64,000 nucleotides of DNA, from NCBI RefSeq assembly GCF_963259705.1, contig NC_081842.1, forward strand, positions 89,758,433 through 89,822,432, in the 5' to 3' direction. Of the stretch, positions 1 to 9,720 are shown piece after piece. The stretch comes from Myotis daubentonii. Its lineage: Eukaryota > Chordata > Mammalia > Chiroptera > Vespertilionidae. The translations under genes were made by a program, and so were the position numbers. Within the stretch, counting starts at the first letter, position 1. The number at the start of each line of letters is the position of its first letter. The notes under the pieces were generated by a model that saw only the letters and a program-made list of their open reading frames with translations, was not told the origin of the DNA and searched no databases.

Positions 1-91
1 CTCCCAAAAGTCACACCTCCAAATGCTATCACCCTGGGGACTAGGTTTCAGCATAAACTTGGGGGGAACACAAACATTATGTCCATAGCAG
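1..91 (-). repeat. MaLR-type LTR fragment, cut by window start
   Basis: The first ~90 bases, read on the minus strand, resemble the opening of the mammalian MaLR LTRs (MST/MLT1 group): a TGT(A/T)..GGAC start, 'ACATAATGTTTGTGTTCCCC', then a CCAA..TTATGCTGAAACC-like block. The element continues beyond the left edge, so its length and subfamily cannot be given. Recognition is from memory of the family consensus. Confidence 0.55.
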
Positions 92-1305
92 GATCTCATT
101 TTAGGCAGGAAGAGAAAGAAAATGAGCAAAGAAAGCATTTCTTAAGATCAAATTAAAAGTAAAACATTAATTCATTGCTCCTTACTTATAAATTACTCTC
201 CAACTAATGAAGTCGAGATTAAGATGTCTGTCTGGAATGTGGGATATATACATCAACAGGGAACTGATGACACCAGACCTGTGCTCTACTTGCCCAATGT
301 CTGATTTCAGCAGTGAGTGGCATGAGATTAGGGACAGAAAATAGTAAGTCTGTGATTACAGACAAATTGAATGAGGAAAGACTGATTTGAAAATAGTACT
401 ATTAAATATAAAGTAATAGATTATGCAAATGAAGCTATACCAAATTTTACTTCAGGGGCAGTAACTGGTATAGCCTTACTAATGAACATAGCTCATACTG
501 AGAGCAGAGTAATTATGTTTGTAAAGGGATGTTGAATACAGATGCTGGAATGAACTATTTTTAGCAATTCTCTCTTAGCAGATTTATTTATTATTTTAAG
601 CAAAGTCTGAACAACTTGTTAAATGGTGGGCATAATGACACCTATCTTTGAAAAAAGTTTATTTTTAAAATGCAAAGCAGAGATTTTAATCCACTTTATC
701 ACTTTCCTATATCTGTGTCAGATATTATCTGGCTTCTCACTGGTCTCTCAGAGATCTTATCTTCAGGGAACAGTAAGGGAGGAGGATGTGCAAGAAAATA
801 AAGGGAAAGGACACCCTTTCTTTATATGTTTCATGCTCCCAGGACTAAATTCGCTTCCCTGTGGAAAGTCTGCTTTCATGAAGGGGATTAGAGTGAACCT
901 TTCCTCTCCCAAAGCTGCATGGGCTGCATTTTCTGCTTTCAGGGTCTTAGCACTATTGGTCTCTGTTGTGTTCTGGTCACTGTTTATATTTGTCCCAATC
1001 TTCACCAAAATCAGCAGTTTTTCAAGTGATTTTCCACTTTATTCTCAGAAATCCCCATCTACCCATTAAGAAAAAGATATCCTATTAAGAGAATTTTTAA
1101 ACACAGTCTCCCTTTTCTATTACCCCTGGACTTGTAGCTGAAAAACTCACAGTACAGAATGTCCTTCAGGCTTGTCTCATATTCCACCCCCCCCAACTTC
1201 CTCCTGACTCCTTGTCCCCATCCTGCCCTTGTGTGAACAAGATTATCTAACATTTTTCGACAGATGGATCCTAAAAAGCTTTGTAAGTTCATATTTTATT
1301 TGCCA
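92..1305. other. AT-rich DNA, no recognised element
   Basis: I see no SINE, LINE, LTR or DNA-element end here. A 148-codon open frame (623-1069, +) and an antisense one overlap each other; neither has a recognisable domain or repeat, and both look like chance. The segment may contain old, unrecognisable repeat. Confidence 0.5.
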
Positions 1306-2464
1306 TCTATACTAATAAAAGGGTAATATGCAAATTGGTCAGGATGCCCTCACAGTAACAACTGAACAGCAGGCTGCATGGGTGACAAGGCTGGCAGGGG
1401 GGTTAGTGAGGGATGACCAAACGATTGAGCAGCAGGCTGCATGGGGTGACCAGGTTGGCAAGGGGGTTATTGAGGGACAACCAAACGACTGAACAGCAGG
1501 CTGTGTGTGGCGGCCAGGCTGGCAAGGGGGGGCAGTAAAGGGTGACCAGGCCAGCAGTGGGGGCAATTAGGGGTGACCAGGCTGGCAGGGGAGGCCATGA
1601 GGGGTGACTAGGCCAGTGGGGGGGAAGTTGAGGGTGACCAGGCTGGCAGGGGGGCACAGTTGGGGTTGACCAGGCTGGCAGAGGGAGGCATTTGGGGGTG
1701 GCCAAGCCAGCAGAGGGGGCATTTAGGGGCGACCAGGCCAGCAGGGGGGCAGTAAGGGGTGACCAGGCTGGCTGGTGGGGCAGTTAGGAGTGACCAGGCC
1801 AGCAGAGAGGGGGCAGTTGGGGGCAACCAAGCCAGCACACAGAGGCAGTGAGGGGTGATCAGGCCAGCAGGGGGGTTAGTGAGGGCCGACCAAATGACTG
1901 AACAAGCAGGCTGCATGGGGCAGCCAGGTCAGCAGGGGCGTTAGTGAGGGATGACCAAATGACTGAACATCATGGGTGACCAGGTGGGCAGGGGGCAGTT
2001 GTGGGCAACCAGGCCAGCAGGGGGGGCTGTAAGGGGTGACCAGGCCAGGCAGTGGGGCAGTTAGGAGCAACCAGGCCAGCAGAGGGGGGTAGTAAGAGGC
2101 AACCAGGCCGGTGGGGGGCAGTAAGGGGTGACCAGGCTGGGGGGTGCAATTGGGGTGACCAGGCCGGCAGGGGGGAAGTTGGGGGCAATTAAGCTGGTAG
2201 GGGGGCAGTGAGGGGCAACTAGGCTGGTGGGGGGGGAGGCAGTTGTGGGCAACTAGTCCAGCAGAGGGGAGCAGTTGGGGGCGACCAGGCAGGTAGGCAG
2301 GTGAGTGATTAGGTGCCAGTGGTCCAGGATTGTGAGAGGGATCCTAGAGATCAGGCCTAAACCGGCAGTCAGACATCCCCTAAGGGGTCCCAGATTGGAG
2401 AGGATGCAGGCTGGGCTGAGGGGACCACCCCCCCATGCACAAATTTCGTGCACTTGGCCTATAG
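1306..2464 (+). mobile_element. HeliBat-type non-autonomous Helitron with minisatellite core
   Basis: Starts TCTATACTAATAAAAGGG followed by TAATATGCAAATTGG, the usual 5' end of vesper-bat Helitrons, directly after an A. It ends with GTGCACTTGGCCTATAG (canonical GTGCACCGGGCCTCTAG) directly before a T. Insertion between A and T without target duplication is the Helitron signature. There is no Rep/helicase coding sequence, so it depends on an autonomous partner. About 950 of its 1159 bp are a GC-rich tandem array; the last ~160 bp match the shared 3' region of the other Helitrons here. Confidence 0.9.
1360..2300 (+). repeat. ~30-36 bp GC-rich minisatellite inside Helitron
   Basis: Roughly 28-30 imperfect units built around GGGTGACCAGGC(T/C)GGCAGGGGGGCAGT. 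Unit length drifts between about 29 and 36 bp, and some units have GGCAACCAGGCCAGC variants. The same motif in reverse orientation occurs inside the Helitron at 7436-7924, so it was spread with the element. It creates the overlapping proline-rich open frames seen on the minus strand (about 1339-2252), which are not genes. Confidence 0.9.
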
Positions 2465-3125
2465 TATTTAATAAAACATGACAAAAGGAGGAAAGAGCAT
2501 GTTTCTGATTCTAACACCTACAATGGGCATTTTATTTCTAAAAAGTGGGAGTCTGTTTAATAAAACTTACTCTTTCATGTGACTCTGGAACCTTGTTAAC
2601 ATTCCAAAAGTTGTCTTATGTACACCACACTTATTCAATTCCAAATATGAGATCAAATAACTTAATTTAAATTGTAGCCCTCTTAATGTGCATGTTGAAA
2701 AGATCCAAACTGTAGCTACTTCCCTTGTCTACAAACAAGCATGAGTGCAGACATCAAACCATCAATTTTTATCTTTGAGCTCATACTGATTTTTTAATGC
2801 AATCAGTAGTTGTTTGGATGAACGAAGTATACTCTCATTAAATTTGTGAATGATGCCATGTTGTGGGTAGGTGGAAAGGAATACACATTTCAATAAAAAC
2901 AACCAAAAATGTTAGAATCAAAATTAAATTCACTAAAATGACCTATGTTTCAAAATGGTAAATGATATTAATTGGGTAAATTTGAATTAGTGTACATGAA
3001 AAGGAGAAGGAAACTAAGGACAAAAACCCATAGATACCACAAGGCATACTACATAGCAGGCTCAGAATAAATAGTTTTTCCTTGTTCATTTTATTTATTT
3101 AGTTGTATCACGAGAGGGAAGATCT
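2465..3125. other. AT-rich DNA, no recognised element
   Basis: Unique-looking AT-rich sequence between the Helitron and a MIR fossil. I see no terminal repeats, A-tail or coding signal. Confidence 0.5.
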
Positions 3126-3310
3126 AACAAATTCCATTGAAGCTTGCTTCTCAGAATCAGATATTCCAGGTTCTACTCTGCTGTTTTGTAGCTTTGTAAC
3201 CTTCAGCCAGTTACTTACATTTTTCTACTTTAGTTACTCTATCTATACAATAGTACTAATGGTTTTATCTTATACAGTTATTATGATGATTAAATTAAGA
3301 ATTGAGTGAA
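3126..3310 (+). repeat. MIR SINE fossil
   Basis: Matches the MIR consensus in order: CAGA..CAGGTTCTACTCTGC, TGTAGCTTTGTAACCTTCAG, TTTCT..CTATACAATAGTACTAATGG and TTATGATGATTAAATTAAGA. Divergence is high, as expected for this ancient tRNA-derived SINE. Confidence 0.7.
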
Positions 3311-3524
3311 AATATGTACGGATCTCCAACTCCTTGTATTGACTCTATTACCCTGTGGACACCCTGTCTGTAAGGTTAGCTAGCTAAAACCATTGGATTT
3401 TTTAAAGTCCATTATTTTTCTGACCCTGCTAATTATTACCTCCAGCTGTTAGCTACCATGTGATGAAACCAGCTGTTATTTTCTCTTAAATCTTTGTCTA
3501 GTCATTTTTTGTCTCTCTTTTTTT

Positions 3525-4545
3525 TTCTTTATTGATTAAGGTATTACATATGTGTCCTTATCCCTCCATTGCCCCCTCCCCCCCCACACACACACCTACC
3601 CTCCTGTTCATGTCCTTACACCCCTGGTGTCTGTGTCCATTGGTTAGGCTTATATGCATGCATACAAATCCTTTGATTGATCTCTCCTCCTTACCCCCAC
3701 ATCCCCTACTCTTAGGTTTGAACATCTGATCAATGCCTCTCTGTATTTGGACCTGTTTTCGTTCATCAGTTTATGTTGTTCATTATATTCCACAAATGAG
3801 TGAGATCATGTGATATTTATCTTTCTCTGACTGACTTATTTCACTTAGAATAATACTCTCCAGGTCCATCCATGCTGTTGCAAATGGTAGGAGTTCCTTC
3901 CTTTTTACAGCAGCATAATATTCCATGGTGTAGATGTAGCACAGTTTTTTAATCCACTCATCTACTGATGGGCACTTAGGCTGTTTCCAAGTCTTAGCTA
4001 TGGTGAATTGTGCTGCTATGAACATAGGTGTGCATATATCTGTTCTGATTAGTGTTTCTAGTTTCTTGGGATATATTCCTAGAAGTGGATCACTGGGTCA
4101 AATGGGAGTTCCATTTTTAGTTTTTTAGGAAATTCCATACTGTTCTCCACAGTGGCTACACCAATCTGCATTCCTACCAGCAGTGCATGAGGGTTCCTTT
4201 TTCTCCGCATCCTTGCCAGCACTTATCATTTGTTGATTTGTTGATGATAGCCATTTAGACAGGTGTGAGATGGTACCACATTGTCGTTTTGATTTGCATC
4301 TCTTGGATGATTAGTGATTTTGAGCATGCTTTCATATGTCTCTTGGCCTTACTTATGTCCTCTTTCAAAAGCTGTCTATTTAGGTCCATTGTCCATTTTT
4401 CGATTGGGTTGTTTATCTTCCTTTTGTTAAGTTGTATGAGTTCCCTGTAAATGTTGGAGATTAAACCCTTATCAGAGATAACATTGGCAAATATGTTCTC
4501 CCATGCAATAGGCTTTCTTGTTGTCTTGTTGATGGTTTCTTTCAT
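3525..4545 (-). mobile_element. 5'-truncated LINE-1 (3' ~1 kb)
   Basis: Minus-strand L1 whose 3' end lies at the T-run near 3521-3531 (poly(A) on the minus strand). The GC/CA-rich L1 3' UTR follows up to about 3780, then the C-terminal part of ORF2. The copy begins abruptly in ORF2 at about 4545, the normal outcome of truncated target-primed reverse transcription. Similar L1 tails occur at 10954-11255 (+) and 15745-15950 (-). Confidence 0.92.
3783..4545 (-). pseudogene. L1 ORF2 C-terminal remnant, frameshifted
   Basis: Two minus-strand frames carry typical L1 ORF2 C-terminal sequence. The first (4545-4255) includes [20 protein letters not shown] and the second (4025-3783) includes FIAAQFTIAKTWKQPKCPSV, WIKKLCYIYTMEYYAAVKRK and KDKYHMISLICGI before a stop. 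The sequence between them (4026-4254) is out of frame or interrupted, so the reading frame is broken. The reverse transcriptase and endonuclease domains are absent because of 5' truncation. It cannot make an active protein. Confidence 0.9.
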
Positions 4546-4749
4546 AGGCCCTTATTTCTTCACTAAAACTATACATGGACATTGTGAATTCATTGTGAGC
4601 TGGGATTTCTGGTAAATACTAATAAAGATCCCACTCTCTAACCTGAAAGGCTGCTTCTTTAGTGAAAAATAAGAAGAAATGCACCAAGATGAGAAAGAGC
4701 ACCTTGCACAAACCAGAGGGTGAGATGGGGAGTTAAGAATAGAGAAAGT

Positions 4750-4972
4750 GCCCTAGCTGGTTTGGCTCAGTAGATGGAGCATCGGCCTGTGGACTGAAGG
4801 GTCCCAGGTTAGATTCCAGTCAAGGGCATGTACCTTGGTTGCGGGCACATCCCCAGTAGGAGGTGTGCAGGAGGCAGCTGATTGATGTTTCTCTCTCATC
4901 GATGTTTCTAACTCTATCTATCCCTCTCCCTTCTTCTCTGTAAAAAATCAATAAAATATATTTAAAAAAAAT
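4750..4972 (+). mobile_element. Ves SINE (tRNA-derived)
   Basis: Begins GCCCTAGCTGGTTTGGCTCA with RNA polymerase III box A (TGGCTCAGTAGATGG) and a box B variant (GGTTAGATTCC), then the Ves body (GGAGGTGTGCAGGAGGCAGC, TTTCTCTCTCATCGATG) and an A-rich tail. It is flanked by a perfect 12-bp target-site duplication, AATAGAGAAAGT, at 4738-4749 and 4973-4984. The clean duplication indicates L1-driven retroposition and a fairly young insertion. Confidence 0.96.
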
Positions 4973-4984
4973 AATAGAGAAAGT

Positions 4985-5330
4985 AATGGGTCCTCGAGAA
5001 GAGACATATACTTAGATAAAAAAAATATTAGCAATTGAAGTGCAGATGATGGCAAAGAGTTGTTTTCGTTTTTAAAAAACTGGTAAAAATTTAGAGGTGA
5101 GAGAAACTATTGTGAGTTTGAGGAACTGAAAGAAATTCACCAGGACTACATTTTTCATATTGTGATTTTATTAAGAAGTGATGGGGTGGCAAAAATGAGG
5201 AGACAAGGTTATAACTAAGTACTGAGTCATTTGTGCTTATTTTTCAAATTTTAAGACATTTATATTTTATGCTAAAATCCATATGGAAACACTGGAGAGT
5301 TTTAAGCACCATCAGTCACTGACTGGGATT
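4985..5330. other. No recognised element
   Basis: AT-rich unique-looking sequence between a Ves SINE and an L2 fossil. No gene or repeat signature seen. Confidence 0.45.
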
Positions 5331-5625
5331 TTGCAATCATTTTCTAACTCACTTCTCTGCTCCCTGTCAGGCCAGTGTGATAATTTTAAAACTTCAATCA
5401 TGGTCAAGTTGCTCTGCTGTTATATAGTTTTTAGTAGGTCTTCAGAGTCTATATTCTCTGTGCATTCTTCTGTGAAAAACTTACATAGTAATTATCTTGA
5501 CATAGGTCCTTCACACTCAAAACTATGAACTCCTTAAGGGGATTATTAACCAGCATATCACTAATATCTATCTCAATGTCTAACACATGGTGGTTTATCA
5601 AATTTATTAATAAACTCACTATCAG
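5331..5625 (+). repeat. LINE-2 3'-region fossil
   Basis: The order of weakly conserved blocks fits the L2 3' end: CTGCTCCCTGTCAGGCCAGTG, CTCTGTGCATTCTTCTGTG, then ACTATGAACTCCTTAAGGGG and a terminal TTTATTAATAAACTC. Divergence is high and the borders are approximate. Confidence 0.6.
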
Positions 5626-5706
5626 AGATGACTGATGTTTGAATTAAAGAAATGGATTTCAGATCTTTGCAAAGCAATGATTGCACAACTCAAATTATTT
5701 ATAAGC

Positions 5707-5875
5707 AAAGTGTGGTTTCTGGACCAGCAGCATCAGCATCACCTAAGAACTTGCAAGAAAGGCAAATGTCAGGCCCTCTGCCCAGCCCACTGAATCAGGA
5801 ACTCAAGGGGGGCGCCCAGTGATCTGTGTTTTAATAAGCTCTCCAAGTGATGCTTGGAGGTTCAAGAATCACTAT
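5707..5875 (+). mobile_element. MER5A hAT-Charlie fossil
   Basis: Strong match to the eutherian MER5A element: GGACCAGCAGCATCAGCATC, AACTTGCAAGAAAGGCAAAT, CCACTGAATCAGGAACTC, GATCTGTGTTTTAATAAGC and CTCCAAGTGATGC. The terminal inverted repeats are partly lost. It is an old non-autonomous DNA transposon shared by placental mammals. Confidence 0.88.
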
Positions 5876-6636
5876 TGACACTGCTGATGTATCTGTGTGG
5901 CGTGGGTTTGTTTTGTGACATAAGTGGGCCACAGCGCTGAGACTGCTGCACAGTATTGATAAGATGCTAATGTAATTTTTTCTTTCTGCTTCCAGGTAAA
6001 GGGGATGAAGCATCTGCTGGTGCTAATTGGGAGTGTTTCTTTAGGTTTAATAAGACAGTAATTTTTATATATTTTTTTAAAATTGCAGGTTGAGTTTATT
6101 TGCACTCTTTCATTATTTTTCTTTATAAAACTTCAAGCTGAGTTAAACAGCTGATAAAGATTCAGAATCTGTCACCTTACCTCAGTTATTTATCAACTTT
6201 TCTGTGAAAATGAGTGAAGAAACTTGTCACATCACAGTTTGAGAGCTATTAATTAGCAACAAAATTCAGATAGAGAATTGGAAGTGGGTCTTTGGGAGCC
6301 TGAACATAGAAGAAAACACAGTCTGTCTTATTGACTCATGCATTCCTTTGACACCTGGATCAGTGAGACAGACTTAACATAATCCATAAGGATACTTTTA
6401 TTTTTCCATAGTTAGCAATATTTCTGGTTTCAGTGGTTGCCTTTGCTTGCTTTTTTTTCACTCATGAGAATGTTTTGACTTCTTGTCCTCTTGATTGTTT
6501 TGTGGACATTCTTCAGAAAGATAAATACATTACACATATCAAATTGAAACAACAATGTCATATTGAACGCAATGATTGATTTCCAGTTACAATTCCTACT
6601 CCGCAGTGATCATTGCAATTAGATCATTTCTACTAT
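5876..6636. other. No recognised element
   Basis: AT-rich sequence without repeat ends. Two short overlapping minus-strand frames (5831-6105) have no recognisable domain and run out of the MER5A fossil. Confidence 0.45.
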
Positions 6637-6649
6637 GGAAAGTCTTTTC

Positions 6650-6879
6650 TTTTTCTTTTTTTTTTAAATATATTTTTATTGATTTTTTACAGAGAGGAAG
6701 GGAAAGAGATAGAGAGTTAGAAACATCGATGAGAGAGAAACATCGATCAGCTGCCTCCTGCACATCTCCTACTGGGGATGTGCCCGCAACCAAGGTACAT
6801 GCCCTTGACTGGAATCGAACCTGGGGCCTTTCAGTCCGCAGGCCGACGCTCTATTCACTGAGCCAAACCGGTTTCGGCT
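6650..6879 (-). mobile_element. Ves SINE, minus strand
   Basis: Reverse-oriented Ves SINE: T-rich tail at 6650-6690, body with CATCGATCAGCTGCCTCCTG, box B complement (GGAATCGAACC) and the tRNA-like head ending GGTTTCGGCT. A perfect 13-bp target duplication GGAAAGTCTTTTC lies at 6637-6649 and 6880-6892. The low divergence indicates a recent insertion. Confidence 0.96.
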
Positions 6880-7119
6880 GGAAAGTCTTTTCAAAACATA
6901 ATCAACAAAGTACTTAAAGGTTTTATTCAAAATGGTGAATATAAATAAAACAAAAACAACATTAATCAAAAGCATTGATATTTTAGTCTACATTTTAGTA
7001 TATAATTGTTTAATATACTTTATTTTTAATAGTAAATATATTAAACTACATGCTTTACATCAGATTTAATTTTCTTGCTCAAAAATAAGGATTTAGAAGT
7101 TATTCAAAAATCATCCAGA

Positions 7120-7275
7120 TAGACTCAAAGCATCCTAGATTGAAAGAGAACATAAATTAATCTCCTACCTCTCCTTTATATTTTACATGAGTCAGTTGAA
7201 ATCCAGAGAGGTTAAGTGACTTGTCAGAGGGCAGCTAATTTGTGGGAGAGTCATAAGTAGAAAACGAATGTACTG
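7120..7275 (-). repeat. MIR SINE fossil
   Basis: Contains AATCCAGAGAGGTTAAGTGAC and TTGTCAGAGGGCAGCTAATT, the reverse complement of the MIR core and 3' part. It is degenerate and its borders are approximate. Confidence 0.7.
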
Positions 7276-7435
7276 ACTCCATATTTCGTGTTCTTAAAAG
7301 AGAATATTTATCAACTTGAATATATAAAACATTTATTTATATGTATTTTGCAAAATGTATAAATATAGTATTCTGTTATTCCTCTGGAGAATATTTATAA
7401 ACTTGAAAAAAAAAATATATATACATACACACACA

Positions 7436-7924
7436 CTAGAGGCCCGGTGCATGAAATTTGTGCATGGGGGCGGGTGTCTCTCAGCCCAGTCTTCACCCTC
7501 TCCAATCTGGGACCCCTCAGGGGATGTCTGACAGTCGGATATCCCTCTCACAATCTGGGACTGCTGGCTCCCAACCACTCACCTGCCAGTCTGTTTAATT
7601 GCCCCTAATCGCTTCTGCCTGCCAGCCTGATCACCCCCTAACCACTCTCCTGCCAGGTTGATTGGTGCCTAACTGCCCCCCTGCTGGCCTGATTGCCCCC
7701 AACTGCTCTCCCCTGCCAACCCGGTTGCCCCCAACTGCCTTCCCCTGCTGGCCTGGTCTCCCCTAACTGCCCTCCCCTGCTGACCTGGTCACCCATAACT
7801 GCCCTCCCCTGCTGGCCTGATCGCCCACAACTGCCCTCCCTTGCCAGTTGTCTTGTGGCTGTGGGTGCCACCATCTTTGAGGGCGTGGCAGTCAATTAGT
7901 ATATTTCCTCTTTATTACATAGGA
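7436..7924 (-). mobile_element. HeliBat-type Helitron, minus strand
   Basis: Plus-strand reading begins ACTAGAGGCCCGGTGCATG (reverse complement of the 3' end CACCGGGCCTCTAG plus target T) and ends TAATAAAG..TAGGAT, giving a 5' terminus TCCTATGTAATAAAG next to a target A. The body holds units of CCCCTGCTGGCCTGGTC..CCCAACTGCC, the same minisatellite seen at 1306-2464. No coding capacity. It lies in an AT/CA-rich simple repeat. Confidence 0.92.
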
Positions 7925-8265
7925 TATATATGTATATGTATATATAGCTATATATTTGTTAACATTTGAGATACTGTAGATAACAGGGAAATTGGGAAGT
8001 CATTTTTAAAATGTTAGATGGTTTGATGATTTATTATTAACATTTCCAAGATTTTAATTATATTTGAAATTTTCTATTTTTTAAATCTGTTTCTGAGGTG
8101 CAAGTTAAAGAGAGCAAAAAAGAAGACAGAAATCTATATATAATATTTCACTTCTATAACAAAGTTAGTTCACTAAATATGGTATCAAACTTTCAGAAAA
8201 AAATAATGACCCATTTAAATTTTCTTCTCTGTTTAGAGAAGTAATGTCATTTGTTCAACCCTCAA
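7925..8265. other. AT-rich spacer
   Basis: AT-rich sequence with a TATATATA-rich start. Nothing else recognised. Confidence 0.45.
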
Positions 8266-9420
8266 TCCTATCTAATAATAGAGAAACATGGTAATTAACC
8301 GTAACTTCACTACCCTTCCCATTGGCTAATTAGGGCAATATGCAAATTAACTGCCAACTAAGATGGCGGCCGGCAGCCAGGCAGCTGAAGCGAACAGGAG
8401 ACTTTCTTGCTCCAGTGATGGAGGAAGCCAAGGTTCCCCGCCTGCCACTGCCGGCCTCTAAGCTGCACTCTAAGAAACAATGTTGCAATTATAGAAACTA
8501 AACAATCCCCAGAAACCTGCTTTCAGCCAGCCGGGCCTCAGAGCTGGAGTTGCAACAGTGTTACAATTATAGAACCCAAACAAACCCAGATACCTGCTTT
8601 CAGCAGCTGAGGTCTCAGAGCTGGAGCCAAGCCTCAGAGCTAAAGCTGGCTCTCAGCTCCAGTGACAGCCATAGAAGGTAAATAAATCCCAGAATAAAAA
8701 AAAAGAAAAAGAAAAAAAGGAGAAGCTGGGAGTTTCAGTCACCCGCCAGCCTGAAAACGGCCCTCAGCCCCTCACCCAGACTGGCCAGGCACCCCAGTGG
8801 GGACCCCCACCCTGAAGGGGGTGTGACCAGCTGCAAACAGCTATCATCCCCTCATCCCGGCTGGCCAGGCACCCAAGCGGGACCCCCACCCTGATCCAGC
8901 ACACCCTTCAGGGCAAACCAGCTGGCCCCCACCCGTGCACCAGGCCTCTATCCTATATAGTATAAGGGTAATATGCAAACTGACCCTAACAGCAGAAGGA
9001 CTGGGAATGACTGGTCACTATGACACACACTGACCACCAGGGGGCAGACTCTCAATGCAGGAGCTGCCCTCTGGTGGTCAGGGCACTCTCACATGGGAAG
9101 AGCTCTGCTCAGCCACAAGGAAGGCTGATGGCTGCCAGTACAGCAGTGGTGGTAGGAGCCTCTCCTGCCTCCTTAGCAGCGCTAAGGATGGCCGACTGCA
9201 GCTTAGGCCTGATCCCCACTGGTAAGTGGACATCCCCCAAGGGCTGCTGGGCTGCCAGAGGGATGTCTGATTGCCATCTTAGGCCCAATCCCCCGGGGAG
9301 CGGGCCTAAGCCAGCAGGTGGTCATCCCCTGAGGGGTCCCAGACTGCAAGAGGGCACAGGCTGGGCTGAGGGACTCCCCCTTCCCCCGAGTGCACAAATT
9401 TTTGTGCACTGGGCCTCTAG
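8266..9420 (+). mobile_element. Composite Helitron (promoter-like module + second module)
   Basis: One Helitron 5' end (TCCTATCTAATAATAGAG, after target A at 8265) and one CTCTAG 3' end (before T at 9421) bracket two modules. Module 1 (8266-8950) contains CCCATTGGCTAATTAGGG (inverted CCAAT), ATGCAAAT and AAGATGGCGGCC within 80 bp, then GGAGGAAGCCAAGGTTCCCC and repeated CAGAAACCTGCTTTCAGC blocks. It ends CAGGCCTCTA. Module 2 (8951-9420) starts at once with a second Helitron 5' end, TCCTATATAGTATAAGGG. Related composites lie at 41207-42831 and 61131-62727. Confidence 0.9.
8300..8385 (+). promoter_or_regulatory. Promoter-like motif cluster carried by Helitron
   Basis: Within ~80 bp: an inverted CCAAT box (CCCATTGGCTAAT), an octamer ATGCAAAT (Oct/POU type) and AAGATGGCGGC (YY1-type motif usually just downstream of a CpG-promoter start site). 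Both other composites have the same arrangement at their 5' ends (about 42728-42785, with AAGATGGCGGC present in reverse as GCCGCCATCTTGG, and 61178-61235). The motifs are visible. Promoter activity and a captured origin are inference. Confidence 0.5.
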
Positions 9421-9427
9421 TAAATAC

Positions 9428-9600
9428 TTATAAAAGCCTATGAAGTCCCAGGTACTATTTATTGTGATGGGGATAACTCAGGGAAAAAAACAGAGAAAAA
9501 CCTCTGCCCTGATGGAGTTTACACTCTAGTGGAGGAAGTCAGACAATAAAAAGATACATTAAGGGAATGTGCAATATAGAAATAACATCATGATAGCTGG
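9428..9600 (+). repeat. Ancient mammalian interspersed repeat
   Basis: Carries the block order CCCAGGTACTATTTATTGTG, GATGGGGATAACTCAGGG, CCTCTGCCCTGATGGAGTTT and ACACTCTAGTGGAGGAAGTC seen in a very common old mammalian repeat. Relatives occur at 21360-21720 and 49600-49720. I recognise the repeat but not its family name with certainty. Confidence 0.6.
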
Positions 9601-9720
9601 AGGCATTGAGAGAGAAGAATAAGAACTGGAAGCATTATTAGTGCAAGGAGAGAGGGACCAGGTCACACACATACACTAATTGCTTAAAATCTAGGACATG
9701 AAAATACCTGGAAGTGGGCT

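Noticed and set aside
1339..2252. Cluster of overlapping proline-rich minus-strand frames
   Set aside because: All lie in the Helitron-borne ~30-bp minisatellite and reflect its composition.
4800..4870. tRNA-like box A/box B sequences
   Set aside because: They belong to Ves SINEs (also at 6650, 15261, 19420, 28755, 39775, 43013 and 47797), not to functional tRNA genes.
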